Shown: positions 38,132 to 45,651 of the stretch, in pieces | Numbering within the stretch: the stretch's first letter is position 1 | How the letters are laid out: the number at the start of each line of letters is the position of its first letter | NCBI RefSeq assembly: GCF_947503705.1 | Contig: NZ_CANNES010000003.1 | Location: 354,386 to 418,385 of the forward strand | Direction of reading: 5' to 3' | DNA length: 64,000 nt | Origin: an uncultured Tateyamaria sp. | Lineage (GTDB): Bacteria > Pseudomonadota > Alphaproteobacteria > Rhodobacterales > Rhodobacteraceae | Position numbers and translations under genes: made by a program | Notes under the pieces: model-generated | What the model was told of the DNA's origin: nothing | The model's database searches: none | Seen by the model: the letters and a program-made list of their open reading frames with translations, nothing else

Positions 38132-38533
38132 CTAGGTCACTGCGCCAAAGCCGCCCATCTGTCGTGCCCACTGAAAGGCCACGATGGCCCCTTTGAACCT
38201 GGGCAGAAGGTAGAGCGACAAGCCAACGCAGCCAACCGCAAATATCGTGAACAAGACCAGAGGTTCGGGTCGCCAGGTGACAAAGACCACATGCAACAGT
38301 GGCGCCATCAGATGCCCCACCAGCAAAATCGTGAGATACGCAGGCCCGTCATCCGCGCGGTGGTGTGAATAATCCAGTTTGCAAACCGGGCATGTCTTGG
38401 CCACCTGAAGGTAGCTTTTGAGCAGCCGCCCCTGGCCACAGCGTGGGCAGCGCCTGCGCCAACCGCGCAACAGGGCGGGCCGCATTGGCCGTTCTGGCGT
38501 GGTTTCAGCAGGTGTTGTGGGGTGCGTGTGCAT
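38132..38533 (-). CDS. DUF983 membrane protein
   Basis: A 133-residue protein. An N-terminal zinc-ribbon-like pair (CPRCGQG, then CPVCKLDY) is followed by two hydrophobic helices (ILLVGHLMAPLLHVVFV and FTIFAVGCVGLSLYLLP), the DUF983 pattern. I chose the ATG at 38533, 8 bases from GAGG, over ATG 38539, which is too close to the ribosome site. The function is unknown. The adjacent Nudix gene makes a two-gene unit likely. Confidence 0.82.
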   Translation of the reverse strand: MHTHPTTPAETTPERPMRPALLRGWRRRCPRCGQGRLLKSYLQVAKTCPVCKLDYSHHRADDGPAYLTILLVGHLMAPLLHVVFVTWRPEPLVLFTIFAVGCVGLSLYLLPRFKGAIVAFQWARQMGGFGAVT

Positions 38534-38751
38534 GTTCATGTCCTCAGGCGAGGATTGATAGTTGGGCCTGTTTTGTCGGAAACGGAATGGCGCAAACCGT
38601 CCTTGCGTCGCCATGTCGCGCCCTATGGCGGGGGCGTGCCGCGTTGCGCATCCTTCGAAATTTTTTTCGACGGAAACCTCCGCGCGCTCCGTTTGAGCTT
38701 GCATACGGGGCCAGAAACACCGGCGCCGTGACAAAAAAACGGAGAGACCCA

Positions 38752-39198
38752 ATGAACCGCACAACTTTTATCGCAGGTGTCGCAGCAGCCGCCATGGGCC
38801 TGACAACACTGGCCGCCATGGCCAACACCCGAGGCCCTGATTTCGCAACGCTGGATACAGATGGCAACGGCGAGATTACCTTGCAGGAAATGCAAGCCTC
38901 CGCTCAGGCCCGCTTTGGTGAGGTCGATGTTGATGGCGATGGTTTCGTGACCCAGGAAGAGCTGGCCGCCCACGCCCGTGGCAACGCCGAAGATCGCGCC
39001 GAGCGGATGTTGCAACGTCGTGACGCCAATGACGACGGCAAACTGTCCATCGAAGAGATGGCAGGCCGCCGCGATCCGGGCCGCTTTTTCGACCGTATGG
39101 ATGCCGACAACAGCGGTGGCATCTCTGAGGCTGAATTCGAAGAAGCCCGCGCCAAGATGAAGGGCAAACGCGGTCACAAGAACCGCGACAAGAACTAA
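38752..39198 (+). CDS. exported EF-hand calcium-binding protein
   Basis: A 148-residue periplasmic protein with a signal peptide at 1-24 ending MANT. Four canonical EF loops follow: DTDGNGEITLQE, DVDGDGFVTQEE, DANDDGKLSIEE and DADNSGGISEAE. The tail is Lys/Arg-rich (MKGKRGHKNRDKN). The ATG at 38752 follows GGAGAGA. It precedes a sigma factor, a small membrane protein and a periplasmic sensor on the same strand, a layout that suggests a shared envelope-stress or metal signal. Confidence 0.92.
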   Translation: MNRTTFIAGVAAAAMGLTTLAAMANTRGPDFATLDTDGNGEITLQEMQASAQARFGEVDVDGDGFVTQEELAAHARGNAEDRAERMLQRRDANDDGKLSIEEMAGRRDPGRFFDRMDADNSGGISEAEFEEARAKMKGKRGHKNRDKN

Positions 39199-39221
39199 GG
39201 CCACGCCAAGAGGCAAGCAGT

Positions 39222-39252
39222 GCCCTTGCCCCTTGTCAAAAGGGGCGAGGGC
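39222..39252 (+). other. hairpin between EF-hand gene and sigma factor gene
   Basis: A 13-bp stem (GCCCTTGCCCCTT with AAGGGGCGAGGGC, one T-G wobble) and a 5-base loop. It lacks a T tract, so it may attenuate or stabilise transcript rather than terminate it. Confidence 0.45.
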
Positions 39253-39301
39253 GGCAAAGAAGAAGCGGGGCACTGACATGCCCCGATCTGACAGGAAGAC
39301 T

Positions 39302-39886
39302 ATGGCTTTGGACGCCGGGAATCACGAAGACGAGGCGGTGCTATTGGCCCGCTATGCGCGCGGCGACGCCGCCGCTGCCCGTGTCTTGACCATGCGTTTG
39401 GTGCCCCGTGTGCACGCGCAGGCCTTTCGTTTGCTGGGTGACGCGTCAGAGGCCGAGGATGTAGCCCAAGAGGCGATGATGCGCTTGTGGCGCATCGCAC
39501 CTGAATGGCGCACGGGCGAGGCCAAGGTGACCACATGGCTCTACCGCGTTGTGGCTAATCTGTGTACCGACCGATTGCGCAAGCGTCCCCGTGGGGACGT
39601 GGCCCTGGATGCGGTGGCGGAACCGCCTGATCCCGCGCCCTCGGTGGAGGTTAAAATGCAAGGCGACGCCCGGATGCTGGCCCTGCGCACCGCTTTGGCG
39701 GATCTGCCCGAACGCCAGCGTATGGCCGTGGTCATGCGCCATTTTGATGGGGCATCCAACCCGCAGATTGCCGACCGCCTCGGCATCAGCACCGAGGCTG
39801 TCGAAAGCCTGACGGCTCGGGGAAAGCGCGCATTGACGCAGGCGTTGAAAGGGCAGGTCGCTGCCCTTGGATATGAGGATGATTGA
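39302..39886 (+). CDS. ECF-type RNA polymerase sigma factor
   Basis: A 194-residue sigma-70 family factor. Region 2 is visible as EAEDVAQEAMMRLW and the following TTWLYRVVANLCTDR. Region 4 is the helix-turn-helix LPERQRMAVVMRHF with IADRLGISTEAVESL. The ATG at 39302 has AGGA 5 bases upstream, and longer starts at 39233 (TTG) or 39278 are less well supported. The next gene starts one base after its stop. The promoter it recognises is unknown. Confidence 0.88.
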   Translation: MALDAGNHEDEAVLLARYARGDAAAARVLTMRLVPRVHAQAFRLLGDASEAEDVAQEAMMRLWRIAPEWRTGEAKVTTWLYRVVANLCTDRLRKRPRGDVALDAVAEPPDPAPSVEVKMQGDARMLALRTALADLPERQRMAVVMRHFDGASNPQIADRLGISTEAVESLTARGKRALTQALKGQVAALGYEDD

Positions 39887-39887
39887 G

Positions 39888-40253
39888 ATGACCCAAGACC
39901 TGAATAACGTGCCTGATCCGTGGCTTGACGATCTCTTGGACAAGGTTGCTCAAGCGCCAGTGCCAGAGGTGCCTGCTGACTTGATGGCCCGGGTCATGGC
40001 GGATGCGCAGCATATGTTGCCGCCGCCCGGTGGTGTTATCACGGCCCCTCCATTGTGGCGTCAGGTGATCGGTGCCTTGGGCGGATGGGGCAGCGTCGGA
40101 GGTCTCGTTGCGGCCGGCGTCACCGGTCTGGCCATTGGGTTGGGTGCGGTGGACGCCACCGGCATGGATGCCCTGTGGTCCCTGGGCGTTTTTGATGGAT
40201 ATGACGGTCAGACCGGCCTGTCGGCTTTTGGCTGGGATTATGAAGAAGGATGA
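39888..40253 (+). CDS. small membrane protein, possible anti-sigma factor
   Basis: A 121-residue protein with an acidic N-terminal cytosolic part (PDPWLDDLLDKVAQ), a Pro/Gly linker, one membrane helix at about 65-90 (LGGWGSVGGLVAAGVTG) and a short periplasmic tail. It is sandwiched between the sigma factor and the sensor, and its stop overlaps the sensor start. That position matches CnrY-type anti-sigma proteins, although no zinc-binding anti-sigma motif is present. The role is inferred from context only. Confidence 0.7.
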   Translation: MTQDLNNVPDPWLDDLLDKVAQAPVPEVPADLMARVMADAQHMLPPPGGVITAPPLWRQVIGALGGWGSVGGLVAAGVTGLAIGLGAVDATGMDALWSLGVFDGYDGQTGLSAFGWDYEEG

Positions 40254-40765
40254 GCATGGTGGATCAGACTCCCGAACCGAATGCTGCGCGTTGCCCCCGC
40301 TGGGTCAAGGCTGTGTTGGCGCTGTCGCTGGCGGTGAACCTCGCGATCGCGGGGGCCGTGGCGGGCTTTTTCCTGCGTGATGGGCCGATGCGCGACAGCC
40401 GCACCGCCATGGGTTATGCCGCGCCCTATATCATCGCCTTGCCTCGCGAGTCGCGGCGGAGCGTGTTTGACACGATCCGGTCCGATGACGCCTTGCCAAA
40501 TCGCCGGGATCGCCGCGCCCAGTATGCCGAGATGGTTCAGGCTCTGCGTTCCGATCCCTTTGACGCAGAGACCGTGCGCACGATCCTGACCCGTCAATGG
40601 CTGTCTGTGGGCGCGGTGCAGAGCGTGTCGCAATCGGCTTGGCTCGCGGCTGTGTCTGACATGGATGTCCAGACCCGCGCCGCTTATGCCGAGCGGGTCG
40701 AAGAGGTGCTGCGCCGTGGACCGCGCGGTAAGAAGGGCGGCAAAAAGGGTGATCGCAAAGAGTAA
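40250..40765 (+). CDS. periplasmic heavy-metal sensor-like protein (CnrR/CpxP type)
   Basis: A 171-residue protein anchored by one N-terminal helix (about 19-43, VLALSLAVNLAIAGAVAGFF). The periplasmic part is helical and charged, with repeated Arg/Glu (RDRRAQYAEMVQALRSDPF), and ends in a Lys/Gly tail (KKGGKKGDRKE). This is the fold class of CnrR/NccX and CpxP-like sensors. There are too few Cys/His residues for an obvious metal site, so metal sensing is uncertain. Its start overlaps the upstream stop (ATGA). Confidence 0.78.
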   Translation: MSMVDQTPEPNAARCPRWVKAVLALSLAVNLAIAGAVAGFFLRDGPMRDSRTAMGYAAPYIIALPRESRRSVFDTIRSDDALPNRRDRRAQYAEMVQALRSDPFDAETVRTILTRQWLSVGAVQSVSQSAWLAAVSDMDVQTRAAYAERVEEVLRRGPRGKKGGKKGDRKE

Positions 40766-40781
40766 GGCCTGAGCGCCCGGT

Positions 40782-42179
40782 TCAGGCGGCCGGGCGGCTA
40801 AGCGCCACGCGGTCCCGCCCCTTGGCCTTTGCACCGTAAAGCGCCTTGTCCGCCCGATCCAGCAGAGTTTCAGCGGAATGAGGCAGCGTCTGCGTGGCGC
40901 CCGTGCGTGGATCACAGACCGTCATCCCGATTGAGATGGTCGCCGTGATGCCAAGACCATGGCCCGGCACCACAAAAGGTGTCTTGCGGATCACCCGGCA
41001 GAGGCGCGCAGCGGCATTCTTGGCGTTGGTCAGATCCGCGCCAGGCAGAACGATCAGGAACTCCTCGCCCCCGATCCGTGCCACAAGGTCGACACCCCGC
41101 AGGTTTTCGCGCAAACGGTGCGCCGTTTCCACCAACACGGCATCACCCGCGGCATGGCCGTATTGGTCATTGATCCGTTTGAAGTGGTCCATATCGGCCA
41201 CCATTACGGCAAAGGGCTTTTGGGTCCGTGCCGCCCGTTCGGCAATCCGCGCCATGTGCGGCATGGCGTAGCGGCGATTGTGCAAGCCCGTGAGCGGATC
41301 GCTGACGGCCGCCTCAACACCCGACCGGACGGTGTCGCGCAACGCGTCGCCCATTCTTTTGCGTGCCAGAAGGGTGCTGAGCCGTAAGGCAAGCTCGGCC
41401 GGGTCCGGGCCGCAAGTCATCAGATCATTGGCCCCCATGTCCAGCATTTGCGCGCCAAGCGTTGCATTCGGTTCGATCTGGACCACCAGAATGGCGCTGT
41501 GCCGTGTCGTTGCGTGGCTGCGGATCGTGGCCAATAGCCCCAACATGTCGGGGCCGCTTTCCGGTGCCACAACCAGAACAAACGCATCCGTATCGTCCTC
41601 GCCCTCGCTTTGATGGATGGCATCAAGCGGTGGGCAGGCGGTGATTGTCGCGGCGGATCTTGCGCAAAGCTCGGATTGCCAAGGGGTGATTGCGCTCAGG
41701 TCGCAGCCCACCAGCTTGACGGTCTGAGCCGGGCCAAAGCTGATCGCGGGTTCGGCAAAGCCAAGGGCTCTGGACGTGTCGTCGCGCAATTTCCATTCGC
41801 TGGCCGAGGCATAGGCCCGGATCACGCTGCGCACTCGAGCCACCAAGAGCGCGTCATCGACTGGCTTTTGCAGCACATCGTCGAGCCCCGCCGCCAAAAG
41901 CCGCATACGTTCGGCGGGATCAGTGTCACAGCTGAGCGCGATGACAGGCACCATGCCCGCCATGCGCGTCTTTTGCAGCCGCGCCATCAGTCTTAACGGC
42001 CCGCCATCGGGCAGGGTTGCCGCGCAAAGGATCAGGTCAGGAACCGCCCTGCGCACCAAGCGCAGGGCCTCTGCGATACTGTCGGCCTGCATTACCTCAT
42101 AGTGACATGCGGCCAATTTCACGCGCAACACGATCCGGTTGGTGGCGATGGGGTCGATGATCAGGATCTTCCCGTGCAT
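40782..42179 (-). CDS. PleD-like two-receiver diguanylate cyclase with degenerate receiver
   Basis: A 465-residue protein with REC1 (about 1-120), a REC2-like domain (about 150-275) and GGDEF (about 290-460). The cyclase site GGEEF (370-374) and the inhibitory RxxD (RGVD, 361-364) are intact, so c-di-GMP synthesis and product inhibition are expected. In REC1, position 53, where PleD of Caulobacter carries the phosphoacceptor aspartate, is alanine (LILCAATLPDGG), and one of the acidic-pocket aspartates is proline (IIDP). The conserved lysine (QKPVDD) remains. Phospho-activation through REC1 is therefore unlikely. It is divergent from the DUF3572 gene, a common alphaproteobacterial neighbour of pleD. 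Confidence 0.9.
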   Translation of the reverse strand: MHGKILIIDPIATNRIVLRVKLAACHYEVMQADSIAEALRLVRRAVPDLILCAATLPDGGPLRLMARLQKTRMAGMVPVIALSCDTDPAERMRLLAAGLDDVLQKPVDDALLVARVRSVIRAYASASEWKLRDDTSRALGFAEPAISFGPAQTVKLVGCDLSAITPWQSELCARSAATITACPPLDAIHQSEGEDDTDAFVLVVAPESGPDMLGLLATIRSHATTRHSAILVVQIEPNATLGAQMLDMGANDLMTCGPDPAELALRLSTLLARKRMGDALRDTVRSGVEAAVSDPLTGLHNRRYAMPHMARIAERAARTQKPFAVMVADMDHFKRINDQYGHAAGDAVLVETAHRLRENLRGVDLVARIGGEEFLIVLPGADLTNAKNAAARLCRVIRKTPFVVPGHGLGITATISIGMTVCDPRTGATQTLPHSAETLLDRADKALYGAKAKGRDRVALSRPAA

Positions 42180-42273
42180 TGCGCGTTTCCATCTTTAGAT
42201 AAATTCCGTGCATTCGTTTTTTGTTGGTTTAGGTTAACAAAGCGTTTCCATCCGTCAGCAAAGGCAGTTTTCC

Positions 42274-42558
42274 ATGGCAATGTCGCAAGAATCCGCCGAA
42301 GTGGTGGGGCTGAAAGCCCTTGCATGGATGGCCAGTAACGAAGAATTGCTGCCCGTTTTCCTTGGATCGACGGGCGCGAGCGAGGCTGATTTGCGCAGCG
42401 GTGCCTCTGATCCCGCGTTTTTGGGCGCGCTTTTGGACTTTATCATGATGGACGATATCTGGGTGACGGGCTTTTGCGACGCACAAGGACTGGGATATGA
42501 TCAGCCAATGATGGCGCGCATGTCGCTGCCCGGTGGGGGCCAGGTGCATTGGACATGA
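42274..42558 (+). CDS. DUF3572 protein
   Basis: A 94-residue cytosolic protein matching DUF3572: EVVGLKALAWMASNEELLPVF, then FLGALLDFIMMDD, then VTGFCDAQGLGYDQPM. The function is unknown. The pairing with a divergent PleD-like gene is conserved in alphaproteobacteria. The downstream HAD gene overlaps its stop by 4 bases (ATGA). Confidence 0.85.
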   Translation: MAMSQESAEVVGLKALAWMASNEELLPVFLGSTGASEADLRSGASDPAFLGALLDFIMMDDIWVTGFCDAQGLGYDQPMMARMSLPGGGQVHWT

Positions 42559-43265
42559 CGGCGGCCCCCGTGCGCGGCATCATCTTTGACAAGGACGGCA
42601 CCCTTTTTGATTTCGGCACCACTTGGGAGGCTTGGGCCGCCGCCTTTCTGCTGCGGGCCACCGATGGCGACCGGGCTCGGGCGACACAGATCGGTGCCCA
42701 TATTGGCTTTGACCTCGTGGACCGAAAATTCGCCCGCGACAGCGTGGTCATCGCAGGTACGCCCGAAGAGATTGCCGCGGCCCTTGCCCCCCATTTTGAA
42801 GGGCAAAGCGAGGCGGCACTGATGGAGACGCTCAATCAGGAGGCCGCGCAAGCGCCGCAGGCTGAGGCTGTTCCGCTCATCCCGTTTCTGGAGGGGTTGC
42901 GCGGGCGTGATCTGGCATTGGGAGTGGCCACCAACGACGCCGAAGCGCCAGCCTTGGCCCATCTGAATGCGGCCGGTGTGGTTGCGCGTTTCGATTTTAT
43001 CGCAGGTTCTGACAGTGGCTATGGCGGCAAGCCGGCCCCTGGCCAGTTGCTGGGGTTTTGTGCCGAAACAGGCATACCCCCAGCCGAGACGATCATGGTG
43101 GGCGACAGTCTGCATGATCTCAAGGCCGGTCGGGCGGCCGGTATGCGAACCGTTGGTGTGCTGACTGGCCTTGCCACACAGTCCGAATTGGCACCGTTTG
43201 CCAATGTGGTGTGCCCCGATATTGGCCACCTGCCTGCGTGGCTCGATACATTGGCCTCAGTCTGA
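42555..43265 (+). CDS. HAD-superfamily phosphatase (phosphoglycolate phosphatase-like)
   Basis: A 236-residue HAD hydrolase. Motif I is FDKDGTLFDF, with the nucleophile and acid aspartates. The cap is a helical insert at about 20-100. Motif II/III residues lie in GVATNDAEAP and SDSGYGGKPAP, and motif IV is MVGDSLHDLKAGRAAG. The ATG at 42555 overlaps the upstream gene. It resembles Gph, but the substrate is not proven. Confidence 0.87.
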   Translation: MTAAPVRGIIFDKDGTLFDFGTTWEAWAAAFLLRATDGDRARATQIGAHIGFDLVDRKFARDSVVIAGTPEEIAAALAPHFEGQSEAALMETLNQEAAQAPQAEAVPLIPFLEGLRGRDLALGVATNDAEAPALAHLNAAGVVARFDFIAGSDSGYGGKPAPGQLLGFCAETGIPPAETIMVGDSLHDLKAGRAAGMRTVGVLTGLATQSELAPFANVVCPDIGHLPAWLDTLASV

Positions 43266-43392
43266 ACTCAGGCCGATTGCGCCGTTCCGACGGCTCGGCA
43301 CGTGAAAACGACACGGATCGTCGCAAATGGAAAGGCTCCACACCGGTCGCTGCGCTGTTTTGGTATGGCAACGCAGCACGAAGGGCAGAACC

Positions 43393-44955
43393 ATGGCAGA
43401 CGCAGCGACTAAACGCAGATCACGTGGCGGCGGGCGGGCAGGGGCCGCAGCCCGGCGCGGTGGCGCTGTGATCGAACAGATGCCCTGGAACCCGCCTGTG
43501 ATGGTCGATCCGCCTGTCGAACCATTGCGTCCTGAGGGCGTGGCGGCGATCCATGACGGTGCCATGCGCATCCTCGAAGAGATTGGCGTGCAGTTCCTGA
43601 ACGAAGAGGCGCTTGAGATTCTGCGAGAGGCCGGGTGCAGCATCAATGGTGACATCGTTCGCATGGATCGGGACTTCGTGATGGAGATGGTGGGCAAGGC
43701 GCCATCCGAATTCACGCTGACGCCGCGCAATCTGGATCGCAAAATCACCATCGGTGGCAAGCACCTGAACTTTGGCAATGTGTCCTCGCCGCCCAACTAT
43801 TGGGACATGGAAATCGGGACCAAAGTCCCCGGCAACCGCCAGATGTGCGCCAATCTGCTCAAGCTGACGCAATATTTCAACTGTATCCATTTTGCAGGCG
43901 GCTACCCGGTGGAGCCGGTGGATATTCATGCCTCCATCCGCCACCTGGACGTCGTCTATGACAAACTGACTCTGACCGACAAAGTTATGCATGCCTACAG
44001 CCTGGGCAAGGAACGCGTCGAGGACGTGATGGAGATGGTGCGCATTGCAGGCGGATTATCGGACGAAGAGTTCGAATCCACGCCACGCATGTATACGAAC
44101 ATCAACTCGACTTCGCCCCTCAAACACGACCATCCGATGATTGACGGCTGTCTGCGTATGGTGCGTCGCGGTCAGGCGGTTGTGGTGACACCCTTTACGC
44201 TGGCGGGGGCCATGGCGCCGGTGACGATGGCGGGGGCGGTGGCTCAATCCATTGCCGAGGCGCTTTGCGCCATCGCGCTTTTTCAGTATGTCCGTCCCGG
44301 CACGCCCTGTGCGATCGGAACGTTCACGTCCAACGTGGACATGAAATCGGGCGCGCCCGCCTTTGGCACGCCTGAATACATGCGCGCAACGCAGATGACC
44401 GGGCAATTGGCGCGGTTTTATGGGCTGCCTATGCGGTCCTCCGGCGTATGCGCGGCCAATGTGCCCGATGGGCAGGCAATGTGGGAGACGTCGAATTCCC
44501 TATGGGCGGCGGTACAGTCGGGCACGAACATGGTGTATCACGCTGCCGGATGGCTTGAGGGTGGACTGATCGCCAGCCCTGAAAAATTCATCATGGATTG
44601 TGAGATTTTGCAGCAGATCCAGCGATACATGGACCCATCGATCACAGCAACTGGCCCGGATGACATCGCCCTGGACGCGATCAAGTCAGTGGGGAACGAT
44701 GGCCATTTCTTTGGTATTCAGCACACTCAAGATCGTTACAGCACCGCGTTTTACCAACCGTTTTTGAGTGATTGGAAGAATTACGAAGGCTGGGAGGTCG
44801 CCGGTGGCATCTGGACGCCGGAACGTGCGCATCAGATGTTCAAAGAGATCATTGGCGCCTTTGAGGCACCTGCCATGGACGAAGCGATCCGCGATGAGCT
44901 GGCCGATTTTGTGGCCCGACGTAAATCAGAAGGCGGCGCCCCCACCGATTTCTGA
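43393..44955 (+). CDS. MttB-family (non-pyrrolysine) methyltransferase homologue
   Basis: A 520-residue TIM-barrel protein of the trimethylamine methyltransferase superfamily. There is no in-frame TAG, so it is not a pyrrolysine enzyme; non-Pyl members such as MtgB demethylate glycine betaine and other quaternary amines onto a corrinoid protein. Conserved stretches include EPLRPEGVAAIHDGAMRILE, VTPFTLAGAMAPVTMAGA, and TGTNMVYHAAGWLEGG-like sequence near 400. The N-terminus is a basic RSRGGGRAG tail. No corrinoid protein gene is adjacent. The start at 43393 is favoured over an upstream frame extension. The substrate is unknown, and quaternary amine use is inferred from the family and the carnitine genes nearby. 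Confidence 0.85.
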   Translation: MADAATKRRSRGGGRAGAAARRGGAVIEQMPWNPPVMVDPPVEPLRPEGVAAIHDGAMRILEEIGVQFLNEEALEILREAGCSINGDIVRMDRDFVMEMVGKAPSEFTLTPRNLDRKITIGGKHLNFGNVSSPPNYWDMEIGTKVPGNRQMCANLLKLTQYFNCIHFAGGYPVEPVDIHASIRHLDVVYDKLTLTDKVMHAYSLGKERVEDVMEMVRIAGGLSDEEFESTPRMYTNINSTSPLKHDHPMIDGCLRMVRRGQAVVVTPFTLAGAMAPVTMAGAVAQSIAEALCAIALFQYVRPGTPCAIGTFTSNVDMKSGAPAFGTPEYMRATQMTGQLARFYGLPMRSSGVCAANVPDGQAMWETSNSLWAAVQSGTNMVYHAAGWLEGGLIASPEKFIMDCEILQQIQRYMDPSITATGPDDIALDAIKSVGNDGHFFGIQHTQDRYSTAFYQPFLSDWKNYEGWEVAGGIWTPERAHQMFKEIIGAFEAPAMDEAIRDELADFVARRKSEGGAPTDF

Positions 44956-45063
44956 GCCTGGAGGTCCCGTTTAGGTGGAAATAATCGGTCAAGTTTTATC
45001 TGTTATCTGATTGGTAAGGCCTGCAACTGCAAAGTAGAGACGTGGAATTGGGGATGAAACGTC

Positions 45064-45651
45064 ATGCATGGTCTGATCAATCGCGCAATACAGTGCTTTG
45101 TCACGGACAGCTACGGCTCTGACAAATGGGTCGAGGCAACGCGCCTTGCCGATCTCGACTTTGTCGAGTTCGAGGCGATGCTGATGTATGATGATGAAAT
45201 CACGCCGCGTGTTCTGGACGCGGTCAGCCAGGTATTGAACCGGCCGCGCGACGACGTGATGGAGGATATTGGCACCTATCTGGTGTCTCATCCCAATGTC
45301 GAAGCGCTGCGGCGATTGCTGCGTTTTGGCGGTGTCACCTTTGTCGAATTCTTGCATTCGCTGGACGATCTGCCGGATCGGGCCCGCTTGGCAGTGGCGG
45401 ATTTGAACCTGCCCCGGATCGAATTGCATGATCACGGACCGTCCCGCTTTAGCTTGATCTGTAACAGTCCTGTTGCGGGCTATGGTCACGTGATGATGGG
45501 GATTCTTCGCGCGATGGCGGATGACTATGGTGCCTTGGCCTTGCTCGATTATCAGGGGCGCGACAAGCGTGTCGAAACCATTTCCATTTCACTGATCGAA
45601 ACAGAATTTGCAGAGGGTCGTGTTTTTGACCTTGGGGCGCGGGCGTTATGA
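45064..45651 (+). CDS. H-NOX-like protein lacking the heme ligands
   Basis: A 195-residue protein starting MHGLINRAIQCFV, the usual H-NOX opening, and following the family along its length (VLDAVSQVLN, FVEFLHSLDDLPDRARL, MMGILRAMADDYG). Aligned by the conserved proline (P117 here), the proximal heme histidine position is P104. The YxSxR motif reads CNSPV at 133-137, so Tyr and Arg are gone and only Ser remains. It is therefore unlikely to bind heme in the normal way. Its stop overlaps the start of a diguanylate cyclase (ATGA), so it is a partner of that enzyme. Confidence 0.85.
   Translation: MHGLINRAIQCFVTDSYGSDKWVEATRLADLDFVEFEAMLMYDDEITPRVLDAVSQVLNRPRDDVMEDIGTYLVSHPNVEALRRLLRFGGVTFVEFLHSLDDLPDRARLAVADLNLPRIELHDHGPSRFSLICNSPVAGYGHVMMGILRAMADDYGALALLDYQGRDKRVETISISLIETEFAEGRVFDLGARAL

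Noticed and set aside
43393..44955. Pyrrolysine-containing trimethylamine methyltransferase
   Set aside because: There is no in-frame TAG codon in the gene, so it belongs with the non-Pyl members.
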